Below, one piece after another: positions 44,950-56,557 of a stretch of 64,000 bases of DNA. The stretch lies in the NCBI GenBank assembly GCA_035578175.1, contig JAQMRL010000006.1, forward strand, positions 55,035,001 to 55,099,000, read 5' to 3'. A program made the translations under genes and the position numbers. The notes under the pieces are model-generated. The model was not told where the DNA came from, ran no database searches, and saw only the letters and a list, made by a program, of their open reading frames with translations. Position 1 is the first letter of the stretch. Each line of letters opens with the position of its first letter. This DNA comes from Catonia carolina. Lineage: Eukaryota; Arthropoda; Insecta; Hemiptera; Achilidae.

Positions 44950-46212
44950 ACTATCAGTTTCGTAATCATAGACACCCGAGTTTGAACCCTTGCATCTCCA
45001 AAACTATGAGTTGGATTTTAACATACTTTACATCAAAATTTAGCTCATTTTATTCTGCTTTGACCCTTAATAGTCCTATATTTTTAATGTTGTTTAAAAA
45101 TTGCCATATCGAGGTTGAAAGACAAAAAGACCCGGTTTTCTTGATACCGCAATAAATTTCATGCGTTTAGAGGCGTGTAACTCGATAAGTATTTGACCGA
45201 AAAGTTTGAAATTTTAACACAACATAGAAAATTATATTCTTACAGCGTGTGCAAAATTTTAAAATCTTAAGTTATTTAAATTGTGATTTATTAGCAATAT
45301 TCTGAACCCTTGCTATCTCGGTAACTGCTCGGTCATTCGGCACGGGCAAACTATTGTTTTATTCAGTGTAAAAAACTGAGTACAGATTTGTTAATAATAT
45401 GAAATATCGATTGGCCAATGTTGTGTTAGAATTTTTAGAATTTTGAAAAATAGATGGGTAATGCGGTGGGTGGGTGTTACTATCCATGTTGCTAGTTTCT
45501 GTTCATTGTCAATTCAGGTAGACAGACAGATTCAAGCAAAATGGATAGTAGCACCCACCCCTCGCATTACCCATCTATTTTTCAAAGTTAGATTTAAATT
45601 ATTGCTAGTTTGTGTACATTGTCAATAAATTCAGGTAGACAGTCAGATTCAAGCAAAATGGATAGTCGTGCCCACCCCCATCTATCGATAGTCGTGCTGC
45701 ATTACCCATCTATTTTTCAAAATTCTAAAAATTCTACCATAACATTGCCCAATTGATATTTCATATTATTAACATATCTGTACTAAGTTTTTTACGCTGA
45801 ATAAAACGATAGTTTTATGTCAAACGATCGAGCGTTTACCGAGATAGCAAGGGTTCAGAATATTGTTAATAAATCTAAATTTAAATAACTTAGGATTTTG
45901 AAATTTTGTAAACACTGTAAGAATATAATTGTCTATGTTGTGTTAAAATTTCAAACTTTTCGGTCAAATACTTGTCAAGTTACACGCCTCTTAACGCATG
46001 AAATTTGTTGCGGTATCAAAAAAAACTGGGTCTTTTTTACTTCCAACCTCAATATAGCAATTTTTAAACAACATTAAAAATATAGGACTATTATAGGTAA
46101 ATGAAGAATAAAATGAGCTAAATTTTGATGTAAAGTATGTTAAAATCCGACTCGTAGTTTTGGAGTTGCAAGGGTTCAAACTCGGGTGTCTATGATTATG
46201 AAACCGATAGAA
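44950..46212. repeat. 1.26-kb palindromic element in ASPP intron
   Basis: Arms of roughly 500 bases (about 44950-45470 and 45700-46212) are near-perfect inverted copies; ends actatcagtttcgtaatcat and atgattatgaaaccgatag. TAACT occurs on both sides (44945-44949 and 46213-46217), a likely 5-bp target duplication. The centre has two direct copies of gtagacag(a/t)cagattcaag followed by aaaatggatagt. No coding capacity is seen. Confidence 0.85.
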
Positions 46213-46505
46213 GTAACTTAAATAACTAATTTGTTACTGTACCAGATTCGAAATGGGCTATCAGATTTTCTAGGAATGACGTAGTTCTGTACGATTTACT
46301 GGTTTCTGAACCTAAATTTACTTTCTCAGAATTATCATCTGAACTGTTGTATCAGTTTAAATAAACAAGATTTGTTTGATTAATCAGGAAATTGTTGTAT
46401 CTTTATTGTCAGTCATTAAGATCATGTAGTATATGTCATACTTCTATAAATTAAAAATTTCTTTCACATCATGATTGATAATTCTGTTTTATTATTCTCT
46501 TACAG

Positions 46506-46690
46506 TACCGCAATAAATTAAATGAACAGCAAAATGCTCGTCTAAGTCAACAAAGAGAAGCTTTGTCGCAAAGACAAGAAGAAATGGTTAGCATTGATAA
46601 ACGTATCGCAGAACTTCAAGATAGGTTACATCGGAAACGATTATTAAATCAGCAATTAGCATCGCAAATTAATCATCAACAACATCTCAG
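46506..46690 (+). CDS. ASPP: ASPP coding exon b (coiled coil)
   Basis: Second visible ASPP exon. The acceptor ends cttacag and the donor is CTCAG|gtaaga. It enters in phase 0 and leaves two bases of an Arg codon. It begins YRNKLNEQQNARLSQQREAL and continues with DKRIAELQDRLHRKR. Vertebrate ASPP2 has RNKLNQEQNAKLQQQREC and DKRVNELRDRLWKKK at the same place, so this is the best-conserved exon in the window. Heptad-like Leu/charged spacing predicts coiled coil. The intron separating it from the previous exon is 3.7 kb and holds a SINE, a mariner derivative, a SINE with a MITE inside it and a 1.26-kb palindrome. Confidence 0.92.
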
Positions 46691-47760
46691 GTAAGAATTT
46701 AACTTAAACTCTTGAATAAGTTTGCATTAACATCATTGATGTTTTGTCTAAACATTGATTGTTTTGGTTAGTCTTCATCAACTTTTAAGAGCTTATTGAA
46801 GCATTTCTATTCAGTTTACCACTCAGACTCTTAACTTGATAAGTTATTTGTAATAACTTAATAAAAAATTACATTGTATAATGAAAAGTTTTCACACATA
46901 CAAACTTTGTTTTTGTTTTTAGTCAAAATTTTTATAATTTAGAATACATTTACTCGAATGTAATGTGCCATCAAATCTTACACGCATCACGATTTTTTAA
47001 TGATCAAAATTAATTAATTAATTAATTAATTACTTCATTTTTTAATGATGATTTTTAATGATCAAAATAAAAAAATGTTTCCCAAATCTACAAAATTTAT
47101 TCATAAGCAGTTATAAACTAAATTATAATCCCACGAGTCATCTTTTTTCAAATTTTGATGATATTGTGACACTTATATCTAAGGTCTGTTTCGGGATCTG
47201 GGTGAATTAAATAATTTACCCACTAAAGTGTAAAATAACAAGTATTTATTACTACTTAAAAAATCTACTATTAATAAAATGACAAAAATCAATAATTAAA
47301 TTACCTTTAATAAATAAAAAAACTAATTATAATTAACTAATAACAATAAATAAACTTAACCTATTTATTAAATACTACTTACAAAATATACAGAAACAAC
47401 ATTAAACAATACACAGTAATTTACAGTAACATTGACCTTTTCTAACGCACTGTTAAACACTACACAATAAACACTCGTCAAAGATAGATCCAAGACTGAC
47501 TTCAGTACCGAATTTGGATGCTCCTTATATGCACGATGCTGTGGAAGTCACTAGAAAAGCAGAGATTTTTGATGTAACAATAAAAGTACAAAATCCTTCT
47601 GACGGCTTGTGGATAAATCTTAACTAATAAAAGGTGTTACAAAAAAGGCCAGTTATCTTAATTGTTACCTGACTCAACTCTTTCACAATAGTCGTACAAC
47701 AAAAGGCAGGTCTATCTGTACTACACAAACTGTTTATAGTACCCATACCATTTCTAACTA
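46691..47760. other. ASPP intron, no recognised element
   Basis: AT-rich intron sequence including an (ATTA)n-like stretch at about 47010-47030. Nothing else recognised. Confidence 0.5.
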
Positions 47761-47763
47761 TTT

Positions 47764-48080
47764 CTTGGCTGGCTCGTTGGCAAAGTAGTTAGGCAACTGG
47801 CTTCTACGCCAGGGTCCCGGGTTCGATTCCTGGTCAGGTCTGGCATTTTTTCATCACTCAAAATGAATTGTATTATACAGCCAGACCCTTTGGTGAATGA
47901 AGTGAAGGTGTCATTTGCAAGGTGGAAAATACAGGTGCTTTTTAGAGGGCCTGGAATGCTGATAAGCATACTTTTAAACTCTGTGACCGAGGCAATTGTA
48001 AACCACCTCACTCCTCGTTTTAATCAGTAACACCTCTAGAGGTTCAAACCAGCCTTTTGGCTGATTATCTAAACAACAAC
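47764..48080 (+). repeat. S4 variant with tRNA-like head
   Basis: Instead of the usual S4 start, this copy has a tRNA-like head (ggctcgttggcaaagtagtt, B box gggttcgattcct at 47820-47832) joined to the S4 body at about 47860 (atgaattgtattatacagcc), and ends in the S4 (AAC) tail. It indicates a SINE body shared between two different heads. Confidence 0.8.
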
Positions 48081-48084
48081 GTAG

Positions 48085-48532
48085 TGCAATCATCTCTGTT
48101 AATCTTCCTTAGACTCCGCAAACTACATTTAATCATCAGTAAAAAGCCAAAATTTTCAAAAAAATCAGACTTACAAAACCATTTTGTTGCATACGGTTAT
48201 TACATCTTTATAAAAGAATATAAATGTTTTTGTGTTGAGAAAACCATAATAAACAGAGAAAACATAATGGATTGAACCAAATTCAGACAACTGATATCTC
48301 TAACTTTAAGGGCTTCCATGAAGAAAGACATGAATATCAAGTGGACAGAAGAAAGATTTGTACAGTGAACAAATGCGGAATATTGGCTATAAAAAGAGCT
48401 TCTAGAAGTGTCTTAAGTTATTTCAACTGGTCTAAAATATATGAGATTGTAAATGAAGAAATTTGTGATTTTAGATTAGTGGGAAAATATTGAAAAAATA
48501 AATTTTATTGTACTTTATTTTTTATTTTGCAG
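48085..48532. other. ASPP intron, no recognised element
   Basis: Contains an unrecognised 73-codon open frame (48272-48493, + strand) with no known motif; probably chance. The acceptor of exon c follows. Confidence 0.4.
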
Positions 48533-49474
48533 ATCAACCGTCTCGCACCATCAACAGCAACATGTTACATCACCAGGAACGAGAGGAAATATTGCAGCAG
48601 TTGAGCCATATCACCACGTACCATCATCTAAACCATCATTAGCGATAGATCATCATAACAATATGCCTATATTACCAGCAAGACATAATAGTAATAATTT
48701 ATATCAACTAAAACCAACAGATCAACAAAACCATAACCGTCGATTACAATCGGAAGATGGACAACCGCAACAACAACAGCAACATGATGATTTCACGTTA
48801 AAAATACGAAAAAATAGTTTATCATCGTCATCATCATCTACATCAGTTTTGCCGACAATGTCGTCATCAATGAATACAACACCGCATAATCAGAATCACC
48901 AACTTGATAATAATGATTTTAAAATGAAAGATGATAAAAATAGTGGCGATTTAAATCCAATAAATACAGCGTCAACGACGACTGAAATTATACCGGAATT
49001 CGGAGCCAGTAAATTAGATCCAAAATATCAAACATTACCATACAATACAAAATTTACGGTTAATTATTTAACATCACAATCATCAGCATTATCGTCATCA
49101 AGTGGTGTCGGTAATAAATTAATAAATAGTAATAATAATAATAATAATAATAGTGTTAATAATTTTATTAGTAAACGGCCTCCACCTGCGGGTGATAGCG
49201 GCGAAAATATTGCGGACTCTGTTTTAGTTGATGAAATGAAAAATACTAATTTAAATGCTCCTCATAATTTACAACAACAGCAACAACAGGTTATGAATGT
49301 TGTTTATAGTATACCAGTACCATCGGGTATCAATAAAGGTTTAGCGACTGGATTAGCGAACGAAATTAGACCGACTTCTGCATCATCAATTACGACTTCT
49401 TCTATATCATCGTTATCGAATTCTCCTTCGCCTTCTTCTTCTTCTGCTGTTGTTAGTAATATGATATCTTCAAG
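48533..49474 (+). CDS. ASPP: ASPP coding exon c (long Gln/Asn/Ser-rich linker)
   Basis: Largest visible exon, 942 bases, open throughout. The acceptor is ttttgcag|ATCAACC (completing an Arg codon) and the donor is TCAAG|gtatgt, so it both enters and leaves after two codon bases. The peptide is low complexity: His/Gln runs near the start (SHHQQQHV), Gln runs (QPQQQQQHDD, LQQQQQQV), an eight-Asn run near residue 200 of the exon and long Ser runs encoded by mixed tca/tcg/tct codons. Scattered motifs such as KRPPPAGDSGENIADSV and KYQTLPYNTKFTVNYL are less repetitive and may be conserved short linear motifs. The linker of ASPP proteins is known to be poorly conserved and disordered. CAA and AAT triplet tracts (about 48765-48785, 49128-49150, 49270-49290) make length polymorphism likely. 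Confidence 0.88.
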
Positions 49475-51464
49475 GTATGTTTTTCCTTTAATTACTTTTA
49501 ATTTATACCTCTTTGGGTCATTGATTCACTGACACAAATTCTAACTCAAGGAGGCCTTGGAGAGCAAAAATGATAAGGGCCTTTGTTCGCTTTGTGCTCT
49601 GCTCAAAATTTTGTGTTAAAAGAAATCTTATTTACGAAAAAACAGATTGCCATTTGATTTAGTGTACAGTTTTGTAATACTAAAAATTCTGGGTAGTACC
49701 CCTCCGCAAAATGTATAAAAATCAGTTTTCTTCATATATGTAGACAGAGAGAAGAAATAAAGGATTTAGGCTGATTTCACGCAGAGGAAGGTTGTTGAAA
49801 AAAGTTAAACATGCACTGAAACCACTTCAACTAAATTTAGGGGAGAGGCACCATTCAATATTTTGAATATGTTAAGGAAGGATCAAAAGTTTTAACGTTA
49901 ATTTTTTTTGACATTGCCAAAACCTAAAACCCATTAACTTTTTGGATTTTTGATACCTTTATGTTTGTCCCAGAAGATCCAGAAACAACATTTACCCAAT
50001 GTATCGGAAAACTGATAATTGTTATTCTAATTTATTAAGAGACCTCAAGCTAAAATTATAAAACTCTTTTTAATTTGTCTGGTGCTCAAACCCTCAGGAA
50101 AAATCCGAATGCCTAAACTTTTCTACTGGGGATGGCATTTCGGGAGGGGGTGAAATTTTGAGCTTGTAAATATTGTGTCGGACATAAAAAATTTACAGAA
50201 CGTTTTTTATGTGGCTCTTAAAGGCGATCAAGATTATGTAATTATAAGTACCCTACATTATCAATATAGCTGATAAGACTCGAACAACCAAAATTAATTT
50301 TTTTTACCAAATTTAAAAAAAATTTGAATATTATGAAGTTTGCTCATTGAGTGCACACAACCTGGAACACTTAAATTTTCTGATCCACTCAAGCTCTCTG
50401 ATATGACCAATTTCATCTAATGGCAAAGTGCATGCTTTGCCATAAGATAATTTTTTAACCTCCACAGGAATTTCTGACCCAAATAATAATCTACAGTGGA
50501 ATTTTTATTAGGGGTTCAGTGTGTGTGTGAAGAGTTCCTTGTTTGGAAGTAATCTTCTTTCACCCATTTTCATGATTTATGTTTCGTAAATTTTTTGAAG
50601 GATTTTCCTTTTTATTTATTCTAAAGTTCCAATTTGAGTTTTAGAAGTGATTATTGTTTCCATTCCTTAAAAAATTTCTGGTTTTAAAACTGTGTTGTAA
50701 TGTTTTATGCAGATGTTCTTCTTGTCGTAAATATAATTGCTCAAATTTATAAGTTTTATCTGTTATTGCAGTTGTCAACCGTTTCTCATAGATATTTAAC
50801 CTGTTATACAAATTTCATCTTCTTATATTTGCTTATTTTCCATATGTTGCAAACAATTAAATAAAATAAATAAATATTTGATTTTGAGGTATTTCGATGT
50901 TGAATTTTCTATTGACATTATTTCTGTTTTCTCGAAAGAAATTTTTTCAGCAATATTGCAAATAAAAATTAAGATAATTTAAGTATCATAAAATCTTTGT
51001 ATGTAACTTTTTTTGTCCAATGTTTATCAGTAATATATAATTTCGATCCATTCCATTTTTTTTGTTCAACTTTTAAAGTTTTGACCCTGTAAAGTGTTAT
51101 AACTGTTTCAAAATAGGACGTTAGCAAGTTAAATGTAACACTGCTTGGAGATTAACGAATGAATATTTACTGCGTTCAATGTTTATAATTTTTTATCCTA
51201 AATGTTGTCATTCATAAGCTATTAAAATTCTTTCATCTTATCTATTATTTATTTACATTTGAATAATGTACTTGATAAAAAATATATTAAGTGGAACTTT
51301 CAGATCTTAAACACCGATTGACTTTGATTATCAAATAAATTTTTTTTGAGTTATAATTGTTTCTTTAATTGATAATGTAAATATATAAATCGTTTATTAT
51401 TAATATTTCATACTAATCTAAGTATGTTGTTTGTATTATTTTTGCCGTTATTTTTTTATTATAG
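49475..51464. other. ASPP intron, no recognised element
   Basis: About 2 kb of AT-rich intron. I see none of the repeat families of this window in it. Confidence 0.5.
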
Positions 51465-51576
51465 AATGGGTCTTTTGATGAATAGAGGGCAACCAGTTGG
51501 CGGTGCGTCTTCGACTACTTCGTCAACGTCTTCTTTAGCAACTAATAGCAGTGCTGGTTCATCGGCAAGTCATCAG
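51465..51576 (+). CDS. ASPP: ASPP coding exon d (short Ser/Thr-rich)
   Basis: A 112-base exon. The acceptor is ttattatag|AATGGG (one base completes the Arg codon opened by the previous exon) and the donor is CATCAG|gtaagt, ending in phase 0. It reads MGLLMNRGQPVGGASSTTSS followed by Ser/Thr/Ala-rich sequence. No domain is recognised. It is placed in the gene because the frame, the phase on both sides and the composition all fit its neighbours. It could be alternatively spliced: removing it would join a phase-2 exon end to a phase-0 exon start, so skipping would shift the frame. Confidence 0.75.
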
Positions 51577-51741
51577 GTAAGTCGAAGACAATTTTTAATT
51601 GAGTTGATAAATTATTGTTGTGTGTTTTAAGTGTGTGTTTGTATTTATATCTTTCTTATAAATTCTATTACAAAAACGCTTGTATTCTGAATTCAGTGCT
51701 AATAATATGTTTAAAATGCAAAATTTTATCCAAAAAAATCT

Positions 51742-52047
51742 TTAGAGGTTTTACTAAGTAAAACACGGATTTAAGTGGTTTACCATTGGCTTCCTCACTG
51801 AATGGAAAAGTATGCTTATCAGCATGCCAGGTCCTCTAAAAATCATCTACTTTCCACCCTACAGTGTAATGAAATTCATTACTCCCAGAGGAGATAACTG
51901 TGACTAGTGTCTTTTACACCTATACCTCTTCTTAAATGCTTTGTTTATATTTAGCCATATAATAAGAAACAGAACTACTTTTTGTAGCCCTGGAACTAGC
52001 AGATCAAGTGCAAATAATTTAACATTTCACCTGCCTGTCATGGGCAA
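51742..52047 (-). repeat. S4 SINE-like element, internally deleted
   Basis: Minus orientation, from aggttttactaagtaaaac to ctgcctgtcatgggca. The tail is missing and about 40 bases of the gaatgaagtgaagg segment are deleted. Confidence 0.75.
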
Positions 52048-52128
52048 ATTTTTAAGTTTAAGTCTTAAACTTAAATTTTTTAAAGTTAAAACTTTTAAAG
52101 TTAAAAGTCTTAAACTTTAATTTTTTAA

Positions 52129-52293
52129 ATTGTTGATGCGACTTAAATTTTTTTTAAGTCGCATCAACAGGTCGGTTATTAGCGACTAAGATACGGGTTT
52201 TCCGAAACCCGAAATTTCCGAACCCTAGCCAGGAATCGAACCCGGGATCTCCGTCTTGTAGGCTAGCTCGCTACCACTACATTACGGAGACGG
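52129..52293 (-). repeat. S3 SINE with inverted tail stub
   Basis: Minus S3 copy (B-box complement ggaatcgaaccc at 52231-52242). Just left of it is a short S3 tail in the opposite orientation, forming a palindrome around gttgatgcgacttaaa / tttaagtcgcatcaac (52130-52171). Confidence 0.75.
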
Positions 52294-52399
52294 ATTAAAT
52301 AATTTTTTTATAGTTGTAAAGATGACGCTTTGGCATTTAATTTTTGTTGTAACCATACCAAAGGTAGCTCTGGAACTAGCAGATCGATCGAGCGCAAAT

Positions 52400-53218
52400 A
52401 ATTTAAAAAATGTTTAGATGGAATACTTAAATTAGAATTTATTGACTGAATAGAATTTTGTGAACAGTGTGGGATAACACTGATGACATAAGTCCGTCAA
52501 GTTTGTCACAGAAAAATCTGTTGTAGGGATAATAATGTCATTTAGGATTCTTTCCTTGAATTTATTTGTAATCAGGAACTATTTTTATTTAAACAAGCCA
52601 GTGGTGATACTTTAACTTTAAAGGCAAATAACTGAACTAGAACATCCATCACTGGTTATTACACAAAATTTACTTGTATATCTGGTATTGCTTAACAATT
52701 AAGAACAATTTTCTACCAGCTGACTGATTGGACTGGCTCAAAGGTTGTAGAAATTGTTAATGAAAAATTTATAAAAATATTTCCGTAATCTAAGTTGTTA
52801 GTGTTGAATTCTAGGATACAGAGTTTTTACTTTATTACACTTTTTTTATAATATTATGTGGATTTTTAAAATTCCTGACTAGGAACACAACAGATTTTTT
52901 ATTGAACTGGTATCAAGTTTTGTAGTGTTAAATTTCAGTGTGTGTTTGCTTTGAAAAATGTCTTTCTTTTTTATATTGTGGTGTTATGGTGTAAGATATT
53001 TCATGAAAAATATTTCACAGTTGTGGTCTTTGGTGGAATACTTTGTCCTTTGTTTTATTTTTGGGTGTATGGTCAAATTGGTCATTTGAATTTTAATATA
53101 AGCGATTTAAATATTTATACATCTGCTTAAATTTATTGATGGCTTAAAAATTAACTGATAATAAATTTAAATTTAGATTATTGAACTTATACTACAAGAC
53201 TACTGTACTTGACTATGA

Positions 53219-53220
<2 letters not shown>
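52400..53220. other. ASPP intron, no recognised element
   Basis: A short S4-like piece (ctctggaactagcagatcga) precedes it at about 52370. No further feature recognised. A (TA)n tract follows at 53222-53281. Confidence 0.4.
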
Positions 53221-53286
<66 letters not shown>

Positions 53287-53343
53287 CTGTATACAATATT
53301 CAAAAATAAATCTTTATAATGCATCCTGCAGTTTGAAATATTT

Positions 53344-53562
53344 CTATTTCATATAATGAATTAATATAATAATTTCACTAACCTTCTTTTTAAACTGCGT
53401 CACCTTTATTTTATTCCTACTTACACGTGTTTCGGTGGATTTCATTTACTCTGATGATGGTGGATCCACCGAAACACGTGTAAGTAGGAATAAAATAAAG
53501 GTGACGCAGTTTAAAAAGAAGGTTAGTGAAATTATTATATTAATTCATTATATGAAATAGGT
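53344..53562. repeat. Palindrome with ~100-bp arms
   Basis: Inverted arms around a centre near 53452 (ccgaaacacgtgtaagtagg on the right; its complement on the left), nearly perfect over about 100 bases each. About 50 bases just left of it (53305-53345, ttcaaaaataaatctttat) recur directly at about 54058-54110. Confidence 0.85.
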
Positions 53563-54120
53563 ATACAATATTACTACAAGAAAACTTTTAAATATTTTAC
53601 GTTTTAAACAGAGCTAGGAGTTTGATTTTTAATCAAATTCCAGGCTTAATTTTTAATTAAACTCCTGTACAAATTAATGTTGGAATGCATTAATTTTAAT
53701 TAGGCAAAAACTAACAATGTACAAGTCTCTTCATAGACAATTTGGATGTTGCTGGTCAAATTTTATGAATCTGCAAAAAAGATAGCTTGGATTCATAGGT
53801 TTCAATTGAAAATGTTGCGAATATTAATCAACGCACATTCTTACAAAATGACCTACTTTACGTAATGACCTCAGAATTCTCCTGTAACAAACATTTTTAC
53901 ATTCAGCTTTAAAAACTATATGTCACTAATAAATAAATAAATTAGTAAAAAACAAAACAAATGTCAAAACAGTTATAAATTTCACTTATAAAGTTAAAAA
54001 AGAAATCGTGCATTATTGATACAGTATGACTACTATTCTAACCCCGAGTGTATGAAGTTCAAAAATAAATCTTTATATGATGCATCCTGTAGTTTGAAAT
54101 CAATTCTTTTTTCTATTTCA

Positions 54121-54392
54121 TAAATGAGTGGGAAGTATGCTTATCAGCATTCCTGGCCCTCCAAAAAGCATCTACTTTCCACTCTGCTAACAACACCTTC
54201 ACTTCATTCATTACATGGTCTGTTCTATAATGAAATGCATTACTCTCAGAGGAGAAAACTTTGACTAATATCTTATAAAGCTCTACTTCTTCTATTCTTA
54301 AATGCTTCAATCATTGGCTAACCGTGTGTTGTGGAAAAGAACTATCTTTTGTAGCTCTGGAACTAGCTGATCGAGCACAAATAATTTAACAA
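54121..54392 (-). repeat. S4 SINE-like element, tail missing
   Basis: Diverged minus copy (gagtgggaagtatgcttatc to agctgatcgagcacaaata). Confidence 0.7.
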
Positions 54393-54394
54393 AT

Positions 54395-55585
54395 TAAATT
54401 TTCTTCGTTTATGTACTGTATTGTTATTTATTATTGTTTTCAGTTATTTTAACATTTACTTTTTTGTACGTTAAGAAAGAACACCTTGCCAAACTACATT
54501 AGTATTAAACTTTTGATTCTCTGACTACATTTTAGAGTACAACAAGAGCAATACTGAAACCAAAGACGATAGAAAACTTGTCTGCTGGCTCTTGGTCCCT
54601 CTGCATGAAATAAAGGAAGCCTGTCCATTAAAAAACTAGACTTCTAGAAAAGAATATATTATTTAAGAATTTGCAACAAAACTTGAGTGTGGGTTGAAAT
54701 GTGTTGTTTGTATACATCAATTGCACAGGTACCATGAGCCAGTAGACAAGTGTTTTTTTATAATTTTTGCTTACGAAGGACAAACATCTGATAAAAGTTT
54801 GAGGAGAGTAGATTATGACCGCAATACCAAGACGAAAGACTACACATGCTGTGTGTACACAAAACAATGACATGAATAAGGAAAGACAGACAGATGAAAA
54901 TGACAAATTCAAAAATAAAGGTGCTGGAGGTAAATGGTAAAGGGTATGTTGTCATCTGTCTGACAAATGCTAAGCAACCTTGGATTATTTTTTTGAATAT
55001 TATTATCAGTGACTGATTATGCACTAAGGTATTAATATTGTAACATTACAAAATATGAAATGTTTTCAATTTATTCTGACAACGAAACATTTCAGAATAT
55101 TGCATTCTGTTATATTTTGCAAGTTTACTATTACTAATGATAACACATCGATAGAATTATTGATTCAGTCAGTCAGGCTACAACCTGAAATATATTTCAT
55201 GAGTCATATTTCCTCATCTTCTGAAAAAGAAATACTTGACATTTTGTATAAACACTACCAAAGCCAATTGACCATTAATACAAATGCACCAGGAGGATAC
55301 GCGATACCGCTTTGAAATTTTTGCGCCGGTGTGAAAGTCATTTCACTGCGAAACCCCTTTCCCATGGTTTGTGCGACAATAAGTTGATATTACTGTTTTA
55401 AGTAGATATATATTTTTGAGGTTTATTGATTGAATCAGTTTATAACAATCCTTGTTTTGAATTAACCAAACATTATTATTGTATTAAAAGTTTCTATCAA
55501 AGAATTTATATTTCTCGATGAAGAACTTCTTTTGAGAATTTTAAATTTATAATCGTGAACAAATTATTCGAGTATATACATAACT
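54395..55585. other. ASPP intron, no recognised element
   Basis: Several short open frames (e.g. 55055-55315) but no motif, homology or splice context that I recognise. Confidence 0.4.
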
Positions 55586-55586
55586 A

Positions 55587-56053
55587 GCATAACCCGCGCA
55601 GCTTCATACGCGAAACTTGTGTAGGCCTAATCAATTTTTTAAAATAAATATGTAACAGAAATTGTGAGCTGCTAGTCGACTGTATACTCCACACACCCAC
55701 ACACACACACAAAGTTTTTATAAATTTCCCTGTGTACATGTTGCTATTCTTTGTACCTAGTATGTACTGTTTTCAACAATAATCCACACACAAAATGACG
55801 TTTTGATAATTTCCTCCGCTTACATCTCTTGCCATCATCTACTTCAACAGCAATTTGTACACACACACATATTTATATTTATGAAAATCTGCATTAGGTC
55901 CCTTAGAGTTATCATTTTTGAAAATTCATAAACAAAGTGTTGCTGTGAATATAAATACGACGAATTCGCTGTCAAAATTTCATGAAAATCCGTTCAGTAG
56001 TTTTGGAAATTTGCCTGGACAAAAAACACGCTTTGTCTTAAAATTAGTATAGA
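55587..56053 (+). repeat. Degenerate LINE-type 3' repeat
   Basis: Carries two phrases common in arthropod non-LTR retrotransposon 3' regions: taacccgcgcagcttcatac near 55588 and aaaatccgttcagtagtttt near 55983, with an end resembling ttaaaattagtatagaag. CA-rich tracts at about 55690-55710 and 55860-55870. No coding part. Confidence 0.45.
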
Positions 56054-56236
56054 AGATTCTGAGGGAATACTTTTGTTTAAATTGGTCGAGATACATTTTG
56101 TATAATCAGCCACTGAAAATACTGTTTGAGAGTAATAATCTGTCATATATTTTAAGGTTATTGAATTTAAATATTTTTTTATTATATTGGTTTTATTATA
56201 AAAACAAATAATGTTTATTGGTATTATTATGCTTAG

Positions 56237-56506
56237 ACTGCTGTCTCTGTTGCTTCTGGGCTCTGCCTGCCTTCTAATTCCTGTACTACTGCTATTTCTT
56301 CCTGCTCTTCTTTGCCTTGTTTTGCTATATCCTCTAGCCACAATCATATATTTACGACTGCTGCTGCTACGGCTTCTTTAACTCCTACATTTATTTCTTA
56401 TTCATCTCCGCTTGTCACTACTTCATCATCATCAACATCTTGTGAAAAACCATCTGGGCCTATCTTCAATTTGCCTCCTACGTCTTTATCGCTTGAATTT
56501 GATCAG
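56237..56506 (+). CDS. ASPP: ASPP coding exon e (Ser/Thr-rich)
   Basis: A 270-base exon of exactly 90 codons, phase 0 at both ends. The acceptor is ttattatgcttag|ACTGCT and the donor is GATCAG|gtgagc. It encodes Ser/Thr/Cys-rich sequence ending with CEKPSGPIFNLPPTSLSLEF then DQ. No domain is recognised; the last 20 residues are the least repetitive and the likeliest to be constrained. It is supported by an open frame, canonical splice sites and phase agreement with exons d and f. A mariner copy begins only about 50 bases after the donor site. Confidence 0.72.
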
Positions 56507-56557
56507 GTGAGCTGGTGTGAAGTGAATTTGTTTTGTGTGTATTGAAAGTTATTATTA

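Noticed and set aside
54628..55024. Hydrophobic, membrane-like minus-strand frames
   Set aside because: Short, overlapping in two frames, in an ASPP intron, with no start context or homology.
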